In this document: positions 44,708 to 56,425 of the stretch, in pieces
How the letters are laid out: each line of letters begins with the position of its first letter
How positions within the stretch are numbered: the stretch's first letter is position 1
From: an uncultured Collinsella sp.
GTDB taxonomy: Bacteria > Actinomycetota > Coriobacteriia > Coriobacteriales > Coriobacteriaceae
Length of the DNA: 64,000 bases
Assembly (NCBI GenBank): GCA_902493895.1
Contig: CABUQW010000003.1
Span: forward strand, 42,331-106,330
Reading direction: 5' to 3'
Notes under the pieces: model-generated
What the model was told of the DNA's origin: nothing
Databases searched by the model: none
The model's input: only the letters and a program-made list of their open reading frames with translations
Translations under genes and position numbers: made by a program

Positions 44708-46603
44708 ATGGATGCTCGCGTCAAGCAGCTTGTAAATATGATCGAGGACGCTCAGCCTGTCGCTGTCGCGGTACTTGCCAAGCGTCTCGAGGTAAGCGAG
44801 CGCGCCGTGAGAAACTATATCCATCGCGCAAACGACAACCTTGCAGGGGTTGCACGCATCGTTGGCAGCAAGGGGCAGTATCGTATCGATGTTGCACGTG
44901 CAGATGAGCTTGCTCGCTTGCTAGACGGTGCGGCTCTGGCCCATCCGGGCATTCCTGATACGCGCGACGGCCGTGTGTCCTTCCTTCTTAACGACCTCCT
45001 CATGCGGTCCCAGTGGGTGACGATTGAGGAGTATGCGGATTTACTCTACGTTTCGGCGCGAACTCTGTCCAATGACATGCGTCTGGTAGAGCAGAAACTC
45101 GCCCAATTTGACTTAACGCTCGAAAAGCGCCCACGCTACGGAATCCGCGTTGCGGGCGGGGAGTCGCAGCGGCGCCTGTGCCTGGCCTCGCTGGTGAGGC
45201 CCGTGTTGCCCGACACCGACGATGCAAAGCTCGCCGAGCGCCTGCGGGCCATCGCCGCATGTGTGGACGATGCTCTGACGGCCTCGCCCGTCACGGTGAG
45301 CTCGCTGGCATCCCGCAATCTCATCATGCATCTTTACATTGCTCTTGGCCGCATCGAGCAGGGCTGCTATGTCCCAGCTGCAGAATCGGACGTTCAAAAA
45401 CTGGAGGGAACGCGCGAATACGCCGCGGCTTTCCAGATTGCCGCAAACATCAAGGATGCCCTGGGCGTGAGCATGCCCCGAGAAGAGGTTGCCTTTATCG
45501 CAATCCATTTGCTCGGCAGGGGCACGGGCGTGCCCGAGAAGGGCTCTGCCGTTATCTCGGACGAGATGTGGGAGATTGCTTCCGAGATGGTACGTGCGGT
45601 CAACGATGAGTTTAGGTTTGACTTTAGCGGCGATCTTGAACTTCGCATGAACCTTGCTCGGCATATCGGCCCTCTGGGCTATCGCCTTGAATATCACATG
45701 CATATGGATAACCCCATGCTGTCCGATATCAAGACGAGGTTTCCGTTGGCCTATTCGATGGCAGCTGGCACCTCGCAGGTACTCGAGCGTCATTTTGGCA
45801 GCCAGCCCTCTGATGAAGAGCTCGGCTACATCGCCATGGCATTTGCCCTGGCCCTCGAGCAGCAAGCCGACCAGCCGCGTCGCAAACGCATCCTGATCGT
45901 GTGCGCCTCGGGAGCGGGAAGCGCCCGTATGCTCGAGCACCAGTACCGCAAGCAGTTTGGCATGTATATCGATTCGATTGAGACATGCGATGTCGCCCGC
46001 GTGGGAACGTTCGATTTTTCGCATATCGACTACGTGTTCACAACGGTGCCGCTCAACGTCAAGTTGCCCGTGCCCGTCCGCGAGGCCGATTTCTTCTTGG
46101 AGACGAGCGATGTCAACGCTATCCGCAAGGTGCTGAGCGACGACACTGCGCAATCGGACTCCGTGAGCTCTTTCTTTAGCCGTGCCCTGTTCTTCAACCG
46201 CGTTGAGGCGTCGTCGAAGCAGGCCGTTCTCCGATATCTCTCCGAGCGCGCCGTCGAGAGCGGCCGTGTCGATGCCCAGTTTGCCCAAGAGGTCGCCGAG
46301 CGCGAGAGCGCGAGCGCCACCTCGTTTGGCAATGGGGTAGCCATGCCCCATGGGATGCATCCCTTGAGCGCCGAGGCCTTTGTTACCGTGGGCCTGCTCG
46401 AACATCCCATTCTTTGGGACGAATACGGCCATGAGGTCGATATCGTCTTTATGGTGTCGTTTGCCCGGTCGGGCGGCGATGAGGCGCGGATCTTGAGCTC
46501 ACTGCTCGCCGAGATCTTTATGGACCGCCAGGGGGTCGAGCGCCTACGCGAGCGCCGGTCCTGGCATGAGCTGATGGCGCTTGTGCAAGCGCATACGGCT
46601 TAA
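44708..46603 (+). CDS. PRD-containing transcriptional activator (BglG/LicR type) with EIIB- and EIIA-like domains
   Basis: 631 aa. Two N-terminal helix-turn-helix domains (LAKRLEVSERAVRNYIHRA; ADLLYVSARTLSNDMRLVE), two PTS regulation domains (~190-400, with the phosphorylatable His in MHLYIALGRIE and AIHLLGRGTG), an EIIB-like domain (LIVCASGAGSARML) and an EIIA-Fru/Mtl-like domain (FGNGVAMPHGMHP). PTS phosphorylation of these sites tunes activity to sugar supply. AAGGAGGAGG precedes the ATG. It heads the EIIA-EIIB-EIIC-GH1 cluster and most likely activates it. Confidence 0.93.
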   Translation: MDARVKQLVNMIEDAQPVAVAVLAKRLEVSERAVRNYIHRANDNLAGVARIVGSKGQYRIDVARADELARLLDGAALAHPGIPDTRDGRVSFLLNDLLMRSQWVTIEEYADLLYVSARTLSNDMRLVEQKLAQFDLTLEKRPRYGIRVAGGESQRRLCLASLVRPVLPDTDDAKLAERLRAIAACVDDALTASPVTVSSLASRNLIMHLYIALGRIEQGCYVPAAESDVQKLEGTREYAAAFQIAANIKDALGVSMPREEVAFIAIHLLGRGTGVPEKGSAVISDEMWEIASEMVRAVNDEFRFDFSGDLELRMNLARHIGPLGYRLEYHMHMDNPMLSDIKTRFPLAYSMAAGTSQVLERHFGSQPSDEELGYIAMAFALALEQQADQPRRKRILIVCASGAGSARMLEHQYRKQFGMYIDSIETCDVARVGTFDFSHIDYVFTTVPLNVKLPVPVREADFFLETSDVNAIRKVLSDDTAQSDSVSSFFSRALFFNRVEASSKQAVLRYLSERAVESGRVDAQFAQEVAERESASATSFGNGVAMPHGMHPLSAEAFVTVGLLEHPILWDEYGHEVDIVFMVSFARSGGDEARILSSLLAEIFMDRQGVERLRERRSWHELMALVQAHTA

Positions 46604-46722
46604 GACTTCTTTTGTCGATGACCCTGTCAGTCTACCTGCAATAAACCTCGAGGATTGCGGGCGGGAGATAGGCGTTTCGAATATTCAAGTACAAACCAAA
46701 CATCACGGGAGAGGAGACCGTT

Positions 46723-47049
46723 ATGGACGATCAGGGAACCGAGATGGTTTCGTTTCAGCTGGTCGCTGCAGCGGGAGAGGCACGCAGCCTTGCCTTCGAA
46801 GCCCTTGAAAAGGCAAAGGCGGGGGATTTTGACGCCGCCGCCAAACTCATGAAGCAGTCAAAGGATGCGGGAATCAAGGCTCACCACATCCAAACGCAGC
46901 TGCTTTCGACTGAGGCAGCGGGCGAGCATCTGTCGGTGGATGTGTTGCTGGTCCATGCTCAGGACCACCTCATGTGCTCCATGCTTGCTCAGGAGCTCGT
47001 GCAGGAGCTGATCTGCCTGTATGAGCGCACTGCAACCAAGAACGCCTAG
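46723..47049 (+). CDS. PTS lactose/cellobiose-family EIIA
   Basis: 108 aa. A helical trimeric phosphocarrier; the family's active His is in LLVHAQDHLM, and the N-terminal helix hairpin FQLVAAAGEARSLAFEALEKA is typical. It takes phosphate from HPr and hands it to the EIIB at 47096. GAGAGGAG precedes the ATG. The 119-bp gap after the regulator may carry the promoter. The companion GH1 enzyme suggests a cellobiose-like disaccharide. Confidence 0.92.
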   Translation: MDDQGTEMVSFQLVAAAGEARSLAFEALEKAKAGDFDAAAKLMKQSKDAGIKAHHIQTQLLSTEAAGEHLSVDVLLVHAQDHLMCSMLAQELVQELICLYERTATKNA

Positions 47050-47095
47050 CGGCGTGCGGTGACTATCCAACCAATCAATGCGAAGGGAATCCCTT

Positions 47096-47389
47096 ATGAA
47101 GATCCTTCTTGTTTGCGCAGCTGGTCTGTCTACAAGCATTCTGATGAAGAAACTCGAGAAATATGCGGAGCAAAACGGCATCGAGCTCGATATCGATGCG
47201 GTGGGTATCGGCGAGTATCAGGAGACGTGCGCCAATTATGACGTGCTGCTCTTGGGGCCGCAGGTGTCCTACCAGCTCAACACCGTCAAGCAGGGGAGCG
47301 GTAAGCCGACCGCGGTCATCCCCGCACAGGACTACGGCATGGGCAACGCCGCCAACGTGCTGGCACTCGCCCAGTCGCTGTTGGGTTAG
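47096..47389 (+). CDS. PTS lactose/cellobiose-family EIIB
   Basis: 97 aa. The phosphocysteine loop VCAAGLSTS sits at the N-terminus (Cys7), as expected for EIIB of the Lac family; LLLGPQVSYQLN follows. The ATG at 47096 (AAGGGAA upstream) gives the canonical MKILLVC beginning, whereas the ATG at 47078 is too early. Its stop is 9 bp before the EIIC start. Confidence 0.93.
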   Translation: MKILLVCAAGLSTSILMKKLEKYAEQNGIELDIDAVGIGEYQETCANYDVLLLGPQVSYQLNTVKQGSGKPTAVIPAQDYGMGNAANVLALAQSLLG

Positions 47390-47398
47390 GAGGCAACC

Positions 47399-50204
<2,806 letters not shown>

Positions 50205-50220
50205 CTCTTGCAGGTCTGTT

Positions 50221-50255
50221 GCCCCCGCGGTCCGCTTCGGCCGCAGGGGCTTTTG
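50221..50255 (+). terminator. Terminator of the lactose-family PTS operon
   Basis: GCCCCcGCGG pairs with CCGCaGGGGC around ~12 bases, followed by TTTTGTT. Confidence 0.85.
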
Positions 50256-50296
50256 TTATTGAGGCGGCTGTTCATGAGGAGCATTGCAGGCTGCGG

Positions 50297-50667
50297 AAAC
50301 CCGGCACTTGGGGACGTTCCTTTCCTGCCGGCAGCTTGGGACAGTCCTTAAAGGCCGCATCGATCAACTGCGGAAAGCACATCCCAGAATGAGCGTCCAA
50401 CATGGGGTGCGGTTTCCCTTGAGGCCCTCAATCGGAAAATGCATCCCGGATTATTGTCGAAAAGCGGTCCCTAGTTTCCCAAACGGGCCGCTAACGGAAA
50501 GCGCACCCCGCTATTGGGCCCCAAAGCAGGATGCGCTTTCCGTGCTGGCAGTTCCAAGCAGTTCGGGATGGCCCTTTTCGTCTGCTCTCGGCCGGCGTCC
50601 GTAAGACTGTCCCCGACGACCACTCATTTAAGTCTGTCCCCAATGAGTGTAAGTCTGTCCCCAATGA
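50297..50667. repeat. Composite repeat region flanking the PTS operon on the right
   Basis: 50297-50351 repeats 44397-44451 with one mismatch, and 50617-50667 repeats the TTTAAGTCTGTCCCCAATGA motif twice. Between them five GGAAA-type boxes alternate in direction: CGGAAAGCACATCCC (50371), GGGGTGCGGTTTCC (50404), CGGAAAATGCATCCC (50433), CGGAAAGCGCACCCC (50495) and GGATGCGCTTTCCG (50529). No gene is present. The last repeat abuts the stop of the peptidase gene. Confidence 0.7.
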
Positions 50668-51669
50668 CTAGTAGTAGGCCCACATGGCTTCGACTTCGTT
50701 AAGGACCTCTACGCAGCCCCAGCGGCGGGCGCTGCGGCTGGCCGAGTTGGGGTCGTAGACGCCAATCTGGTTGGCATCGTCGATGCCGTAGAGCACGATG
50801 TAGTGGCCTACGTTGGTAAACGTACCGGGGCGCACTGCGGCGATGACGGGCGCACCCGAGCGAAGTGCTTGGGCAATCGATTCGCGATCGTTATAGAGCT
50901 GTGTTCCGTTGAGCCCCAGCTGCCACGCACCGCCTGTCATAAACGACCACTCGGTGGCACCGGTGGGGGCGTAGTTGCCGGCTTCGGCCAGTGCGCATAT
51001 ATCGACCGGCGTCTTATCGGTGTGGCCGGTCTTAAAGATATAGACCATGGTGAGGCAAGTGGGACCGCAAGCGTTTTCGCGAATAGTGCCACCGGCATAG
51101 GGCAGCTCCGACCATGCGGGGTCAATTTGGTAGATGTGGGGCATGGTGCCGGCCTGCCATTGCGAGCGTGGGGTCGAGAACGCAAATGAGTAACCGGGCG
51201 CGACGGGAGCTTTAAGCAGCTTGTCCTCGGCAGTGGGCTCAAGACCAGCTGATCCGTGGGAGATACAGGATCCCAAAAACACAAAGACGAGGCAGGCGGC
51301 GATGGAGCAAAGCGCAAGGCGTAGGCGGCGGGCCGGAAGCGCGTGGCTTGTGGTGTGCGACGCGGGGTGAGGGGCGGAATTGCCGCGATCGCGTTGAGGT
51401 CGCGAAAAGGAGCGCTTGACGTAGTAGTCGGTCTTATGCCGATCGTAGCGGCGTGGCTGCGATGTGTCGGTCTGGCGTTGGCGTGTGCTCGTACTCACGC
51501 GGTCTGACTGCTGCACGGTACGGCTTTGTTGCCGCGAAGAAGCCCCGAGCTGCTCTTGGGGGCGCTGCGGGTTGTCGTTGTCGGAGGTGCTTCTGGGCGT
51601 TGGCGTGGTGCGGCCGGCAAGGCGCACGCTTTGTGGCCGTTGGTCGCCGTCATTGTATCCGTATGCCAT
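50668..51669 (-). CDS. Membrane-anchored C39-like cysteine peptidase
   Basis: 333 aa. A ~115-residue hydrophilic, Arg/Gln/Ser-rich cytoplasmic part precedes one membrane helix (LRLALCSIAACLVFVFLGSCI) and an extracytoplasmic papain-like domain of the Peptidase_C39_2 kind: catalytic Cys in ENACGPTCLTMVY, His in VGHYIVLYGI, Asp/Asn in YDPNS. Such proteins cleave peptides or wall-linked substrates outside the cell; the target is unknown. AAGG lies 8 bases before ATG 51669; a GTG at 51678 is possible. It stands alone. The long basic tail inside the cell is unusual for this family. Confidence 0.85.
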   Translation of the reverse strand: MAYGYNDGDQRPQSVRLAGRTTPTPRSTSDNDNPQRPQEQLGASSRQQSRTVQQSDRVSTSTRQRQTDTSQPRRYDRHKTDYYVKRSFSRPQRDRGNSAPHPASHTTSHALPARRLRLALCSIAACLVFVFLGSCISHGSAGLEPTAEDKLLKAPVAPGYSFAFSTPRSQWQAGTMPHIYQIDPAWSELPYAGGTIRENACGPTCLTMVYIFKTGHTDKTPVDICALAEAGNYAPTGATEWSFMTGGAWQLGLNGTQLYNDRESIAQALRSGAPVIAAVRPGTFTNVGHYIVLYGIDDANQIGVYDPNSASRSARRWGCVEVLNEVEAMWAYY

Positions 51670-52023
51670 TCGAATCACCTTGCCTCATGTGTAACTTGTC
51701 TATCCTACATAAAATGATGCACGACACATGGGTATGTGCGCCAAAAGCCTGACAAATGGTATGAACGTTGCCGCGCCGCGCGCCAAGTGTCACGGCAACA
51801 GGTATTCAAAAGCAGACAAGATGAAAGCGTCCAAGACGAATGACGTCTCCCGCCGTTCGTCCCAAAAACGGTGCCGCTCGTTTTGCAGTTCTGCCTTCGG
51901 TCGAGCTGCGAGCGGCGCTGCTGCGCCAAGGCCGTATCTTAAAGCCATGGAAAAAAGCGCGCGGCAAAACGGACCGCGCAAGGGGTGACGCCAAGGGGCG
52001 TCAAAAAGGAAAGGAGGGGAACA
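51670..52023. other. Intergenic region between C39-like peptidase and APC permease
   Basis: 354 bp holding the divergent promoters. CGGCAAAACGGACCGCGC near 51960 and the AGGAGGGG ribosome site of the permease are visible. A 56-residue Ser/Arg/Ala-rich frame from 51818 lacks a ribosome site and looks like chance. Confidence 0.4.
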
Positions 52024-53475
52024 ATGGCGGACAAGAATGCAGAAGTTGCAGTCGAGGATAACGGCGGCATGAAGAAAACGCTCTCGCTCTGGAACTTCTT
52101 CACCATCGGCTTCGGTGCCATCATCGGTACCGGTTGGGTTCTGCAGGTCGGCGACTGGATGGTCGTGGGCGGCGGTCCCGTTCCCGCTATGATCGCATTC
52201 CTCTTGGGTGCAATCTTCCTCGTGCCCGTCGGAGCTGTTTTCGGTGAGCTCACGGCTGCTATCCCCATCTCGGGCGGCATCGTCGAGTATGTCGATCGTA
52301 GCTTTGGCCGTACGCTGAGCTACATCACCGGATGGCTTTTGGCCCTGGGCAACGGCATCCTGTGCCCGTGGGAGGCCATCGCCATTTCGACCCTTGTGTC
52401 CGAGATGTTCGGCAGCCTGCCCGGCCTTGAGTGGCTGCGCGCCGTCAAGCTCTACACCATCCTGGGGGCCGACGTTTACCTGTTCCCGACGCTGATCGCG
52501 CTCGGCTTTGCAGTCTACGTCATCTTCCTCAACTTCCGCGGTGCCAGCTCGGCTGCCAAGCTCCAGGCCTTCCTGACCAAGGCTCTGCTCTGCGGCATGC
52601 TGCTCGCCATGGGCGTCTCGCTGTTCACCGGCTCGCCGGACAATGCCATGCCCGTATTCTCCCAGGTCACCGGCGCTGGCGGCGGCAAGGCCGCTACCGA
52701 GGGCGCCAGCCTGTTCGCCGGCATCGTGTCGGTCCTGGTTCTGACTCCGTTCTTCTACGCCGGTTTCGACACCATTCCCCAGCAGGCTGAGGAGGCAGCC
52801 GAGGGCCTCAACTGGAACAAGTTCGGCAAGATCATCTCCCTGGCCCTGCTGGCCGCCGGCGGCTTCTACATGGTCTGCATCTACTCGTTCGGCACCATCC
52901 TCGACTGGCATGAGTTTGTTAAGAGCCCGGTTCCCGCGCTTGCCTGCCTTAAGGGTATCAACATGCTTCTGTACCTGGCCATGCTCGTCATCGCCACGCT
53001 TGGACCCATGGGCCCGATGAACTCCTTCTACGGCGCCACGAGCCGCATCATGCTCGCCATGGGCCGCAAGGGCCAACTGCCCGAGAAGTTCGCCGAGGTC
53101 GACCCCAAGTCCGGCGCTCCCAAGCTCGCCTGTGTCGTTCTGGGCGTCATCACCGTCATCGGTCCGTTCCTGGGCAAGAACATGCTCATCCCCCTGACCA
53201 ACGTGTCGGCTCTCGCCTTCATCTTCTCCTGCGGTATGGTCGCCCTCGCCTGCCTGCGCATGCGCTTCACCGAGCCCGACCTGCCTCGTCCCTACGAGGT
53301 GCCCGGCGGCAAGTTTGGCATCGGCCTCGCTATCGCTGCCTGCGCCATCATCATCGGCCTGCTCGTGATTCCGTTCTCTCCCGCCTCCCTCAACATGGTG
53401 GAGTGGAGCATCGTAATCGGCTGGTTGGCTATTGGCCTGGCCCTCATGGCTTTCACTAATTCCCGAAAAAAGTAA
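52024..53475 (+). CDS. APC-superfamily amino acid permease
   Basis: 483 aa, about twelve membrane helices. The first helix has the substrate-binding GFGAIIGTGWV typical of APC transporters, and the mid-protein FFYAGFDTIPQQAEEA matches helix 6 with its conserved acidic residues. AAAGGAGGGG precedes the ATG at 52024. The next gene, 131 bp on, is an amidohydrolase, so the pair may import and process an amino acid derivative or dipeptide. Substrate unknown. Confidence 0.9.
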   Translation: MADKNAEVAVEDNGGMKKTLSLWNFFTIGFGAIIGTGWVLQVGDWMVVGGGPVPAMIAFLLGAIFLVPVGAVFGELTAAIPISGGIVEYVDRSFGRTLSYITGWLLALGNGILCPWEAIAISTLVSEMFGSLPGLEWLRAVKLYTILGADVYLFPTLIALGFAVYVIFLNFRGASSAAKLQAFLTKALLCGMLLAMGVSLFTGSPDNAMPVFSQVTGAGGGKAATEGASLFAGIVSVLVLTPFFYAGFDTIPQQAEEAAEGLNWNKFGKIISLALLAAGGFYMVCIYSFGTILDWHEFVKSPVPALACLKGINMLLYLAMLVIATLGPMGPMNSFYGATSRIMLAMGRKGQLPEKFAEVDPKSGAPKLACVVLGVITVIGPFLGKNMLIPLTNVSALAFIFSCGMVALACLRMRFTEPDLPRPYEVPGGKFGIGLAIAACAIIIGLLVIPFSPASLNMVEWSIVIGWLAIGLALMAFTNSRKK

Positions 53476-53495
53476 CGCCTAGCCGGGGCGGATCG

Positions 53496-53524
53496 GGTGC
53501 GCGGTATCCTCTCTCCCGCGCACC
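53496..53524 (+). other. GC-rich hairpin between permease and amidohydrolase
   Basis: GGTGCGCGG pairs perfectly with CCGCGCACC around ~11 bases. No T-run follows, so it may only stabilise the permease mRNA end. Confidence 0.45.
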
Positions 53525-53606
53525 GAACCCGGCACCACTTGGGTAGCTTTGTGAGGCCTTAACCCAACACGGCCTCGCCCACTATATGGATCCATAAGGA
53601 GGAACC

Positions 53607-54884
53607 ATGTCCACTAAGTATGCAATCGTTGGCGGCAAGCTCATCGACGGTACCGGTGCCGAGCCGGTCGAGAACTCCCTTGTTCTCGTCGACGACAACG
53701 GCAAGATCGAGTACGCCGGCGCTATGCAGGACCTTCCCGAAGGCGTTGAGGTCATCGACGCCGCCGGCAAGACCGTCCTTCCCGGCCTGATCGACACCCA
53801 CCTGCACTTCTCGGGCAACCTGACCGACGATGACACCGATTGGGTCATGCAGCCGCTCCTCGAGAAGCAGGCCGTCGCCGTCAAGCAGGCCTACGACTGC
53901 CTCACCCACGGCCTCACCACCGTCTGCGAGATCGGCCGCTTTGGTATCCAGATCCGTGACTGCATCGACAAGGGCGTCTTTAAGGGCCCGCGCGTTCTGG
54001 CCACCGGCCTCGGCTTCTGCCGTGTTGCCGGCCACGGTGACTCCCACCACTGCACCCAGGAGCTCAACAAGGAATCCCATCCCTGGGGCGACCAGGTCGA
54101 CGGTCCTTGGGATCTGCGCAAGGCCGTCCGTCGTCGCCTGCGCGAGAACCCCGATGCCATCAAGATCTGGGCTACCGGTGGCGGCATCTGGCGCTGGGAC
54201 TCCGGCCGCGACCAGCACTACTGCTCCGAGGAGATTCAGGCTGTGGTCGAAGAGGCAAAGATGGTCGGCATCCCCGTGTGGAGCCACTGCTACAACAACC
54301 ACGCCGCTGCCTACGATTCCGTTCGCTTTGGCTGCGAGCAGCTGATTCACGGCTTCGATATCGATGAGCGTACCATGGACCTCATGGCCGAGCAGGGCAC
54401 CTTCTTCACCCCGACGATCGCCTTCCTGCCCACCTGGTACGCCACCTATCCGCCCGTCTACGTCCCCGAGCTGCACGACAAGTACGAGGGCACCCTGGTC
54501 GAGAAGGAGCTGCAGCGCAACTACGACTGCCTGCGCGAGGCCAAGAAGCGCGGCGTCGTCATGACGATCGGCTCCGACTCCTTCTCCTTCGTCACCCCGT
54601 ACGGCACCTGCTCCATCGAGGAGATGTACGAGTTCGTCGACAAGATCGGCTTCACCCCGGTCGAGACCATCACCTGTGCCACTCTCAACGGTGCCAAGAT
54701 GTGCCACATCGAGGACGAGACCGGTTCCATCGAGGCCGGCAAGTGCGCCGACCTGCTGGTCGTCAACGGTGACGTCGCCGCCGACATCCACGTGCTCAAC
54801 ACCGACAACATGGACGTCATCATGAAGGACGGCTGGATTGTCGAGGGCGGCACCTTCGGCGAGGCAAACAAGTACAGCGCCTAA
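53607..54884 (+). CDS. Metal-dependent amidohydrolase (imidazolonepropionase/prolidase-like)
   Basis: 425 aa, amidohydrolase superfamily. An N-terminal beta sandwich (YAIVGGKLIDGTG), metal ligands DTHLH, the carbamylated-Lys position IKIWATGG, VWSHCYNN and LIHGF, the catalytic Asp in TIGSDSF, and the closing IEAGKCADLLVVNGD. AAGGAGGA precedes the ATG. Related enzymes include Xaa-Pro dipeptidases and other hydrolases, so the exact substrate is open. Context with an APC permease suggests a peptide or amino acid derivative. Confidence 0.88.
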   Translation: MSTKYAIVGGKLIDGTGAEPVENSLVLVDDNGKIEYAGAMQDLPEGVEVIDAAGKTVLPGLIDTHLHFSGNLTDDDTDWVMQPLLEKQAVAVKQAYDCLTHGLTTVCEIGRFGIQIRDCIDKGVFKGPRVLATGLGFCRVAGHGDSHHCTQELNKESHPWGDQVDGPWDLRKAVRRRLRENPDAIKIWATGGGIWRWDSGRDQHYCSEEIQAVVEEAKMVGIPVWSHCYNNHAAAYDSVRFGCEQLIHGFDIDERTMDLMAEQGTFFTPTIAFLPTWYATYPPVYVPELHDKYEGTLVEKELQRNYDCLREAKKRGVVMTIGSDSFSFVTPYGTCSIEEMYEFVDKIGFTPVETITCATLNGAKMCHIEDETGSIEAGKCADLLVVNGDVAADIHVLNTDNMDVIMKDGWIVEGGTFGEANKYSA

Positions 54885-54941
54885 GCTACCGTTCATCGAT
54901 GGCTTGATGTAAAACACAGTATTTGATGCATAATGCAATGG

Positions 54942-54968
54942 AGAGGGTCGCTTGCGGCCCTCTTTATT
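54942..54968 (+). promoter_or_regulatory. Terminator-like hairpin just upstream of the LytS gene
   Basis: AGAGGG-TCGC and GCGG-CCCTCT form a stem with a tiny loop, followed by TTTATTG. It lies after the amidohydrolase gene and 35 bp before the kinase start region. It can end the amidohydrolase transcript or, with the TAATGC-like -10 at ~54930, attenuate the kinase transcript. Confidence 0.5.
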
Positions 54969-55001
54969 GCTATGGGGTGCGTCAGTAAGAAGGAGATGAC
55001 G

Positions 55002-56387
55002 GTGGATCTCAATAGGCTGATTCTGGGCAAGAGCTACAACTCTACCAAGGTCTTTCGTACCGCTCAGCATGTGGTTCAAGCCATCTTGCTCGGTATTGTC
55101 GTTCCGCTGCTTATCCTGCTGCTCATCTGGGATCTAACCGATAATCCCAATCCCGTTCCGGCCGTTGTTGTCATTGCCGGCTTGGTCATGCTGTGCTTCT
55201 TCTTCTCGTACGTCTTTGTCGTTCCCGACGACCTCACATCGAGCGCAACCGACCGCACGCTCGCCATCGCTTCAAAAATATTCGCCTACACGTCGCGCGG
55301 CCTTACGCCCGAAGCTGCCCTGGGCGCCTCTAAGATCATCCTGTCCGAAACGATCGCCTCTGCCATCTGCTTTACCGACGGCAAGCAGGTGTTGGCAAGC
55401 TGGGGCGAGGACTCGGCAAAATGCCCCGCGGGCACCCCGGTGGTGCTGCGGACTACGCTCAACGTGATCAACAGCGGTGAGCAAAGCGTGTTCTCGCGCG
55501 ATGCCTCGACCGAGACAGGTGGCTACTTTCCGCGCCTGCGCGCCGGTATTGTCGCACCGCTTACCGTGCGCGGGCATTGCGTGGGCACGCTCGAGCTGTA
55601 TTATCCCCGTCTGAGCAGCATCGATATGCGCCAGACGGCGCTTGCCTCGGGCTTTGCCGACCTCATTTCCACGCAGCTTGCGAGCTTTGAGCTCGAGCGC
55701 CAGGACGAGCTTACGGCCCGCGTGGAGCTGCGCGCCTTGCAATCGCAGGTCGATCCTCATTTTCTGTTCAATACCATTAGCACGATCGTGTCGCTCGTTC
55801 GAACCGAGCCCGACAAGGCGCGATCGTTGCTCATCGATTTTTCCAATTATTACCGTCAGACGCTTTCTGACTCCGATACGCTCACCACGCTCGAGCACGA
55901 GGTGGAGCAGGGCACTCGTTATATCAATCTTATGCAGGCCCGGTATGGCGACGGCCGTCTGCGTGTTTCGGTCGACATCGACTTTGAGGTGCGCGACAGC
56001 CTAGTACCGCCGTTTATCTTGCAGCCGCTGCTCGAAAACTGCATCAAGCATGCGCAGCGCGAGATCGAGCCGCTTTCTATTCGTGTTAGGGCTTTTGAGA
56101 CCGATGACGGCTTGGAGATCATCGTCGAAGACGACGGCATCGGAATGAGCGAAGAAGTCTGCGCGCATCTGTTTGAGCAGCATCGCCGAGAGGAGCCCGA
56201 GAGCATTACCGCCGACGGCTCCGTCAAGCGAGGTTGCGGCCTGGCGCTCTTCAACGTGCTTCAGCGCATCCATTTCTTTTACGGAGAAGATTCCGGCATG
56301 CGCGTGAAGTCCCAGGAGGGCGTGGGAACGCAGGTCATCGTCGAGCTGAACGGCGAGCCGCATGAGCCGGCGCCGTTGACGGCGTAG
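55002..56387 (+). CDS. LytS-type sensor histidine kinase
   Basis: About 461 aa. Two membrane helices (VVQAILLGIVVPLLILLLIW; VVVIAGLVMLCFFFSYVFVV), a GAF-like sensor region (~90-230), the His_kinase domain with the phosphoacceptor in LQSQVDPHFLFNTIS, and a HATPase (LLENCIKHAQ, VEDDGIGMSEE, GCGLALFNV). The GTG at 55002 is favoured, six bases after AAGGAG; ATG 54996 directly touches that site. With the LytTR regulator 38 bp downstream it forms a two-component system. A paralogous pair lies at 61039-63171. The signal is not known. Confidence 0.9.
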   Translation: MDLNRLILGKSYNSTKVFRTAQHVVQAILLGIVVPLLILLLIWDLTDNPNPVPAVVVIAGLVMLCFFFSYVFVVPDDLTSSATDRTLAIASKIFAYTSRGLTPEAALGASKIILSETIASAICFTDGKQVLASWGEDSAKCPAGTPVVLRTTLNVINSGEQSVFSRDASTETGGYFPRLRAGIVAPLTVRGHCVGTLELYYPRLSSIDMRQTALASGFADLISTQLASFELERQDELTARVELRALQSQVDPHFLFNTISTIVSLVRTEPDKARSLLIDFSNYYRQTLSDSDTLTTLEHEVEQGTRYINLMQARYGDGRLRVSVDIDFEVRDSLVPPFILQPLLENCIKHAQREIEPLSIRVRAFETDDGLEIIVEDDGIGMSEEVCAHLFEQHRREEPESITADGSVKRGCGLALFNVLQRIHFFYGEDSGMRVKSQEGVGTQVIVELNGEPHEPAPLTA

Positions 56388-56425
56388 CACGCGGTTGGAT
56401 TGAGAGAAAAAGAGGGGAAGCACAT

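Noticed and set aside
51818..51988. 56-residue Ser/Arg/Ala-rich frame before the APC permease
   Set aside because: No ribosome site, no recognisable fold, lies in a promoter region.
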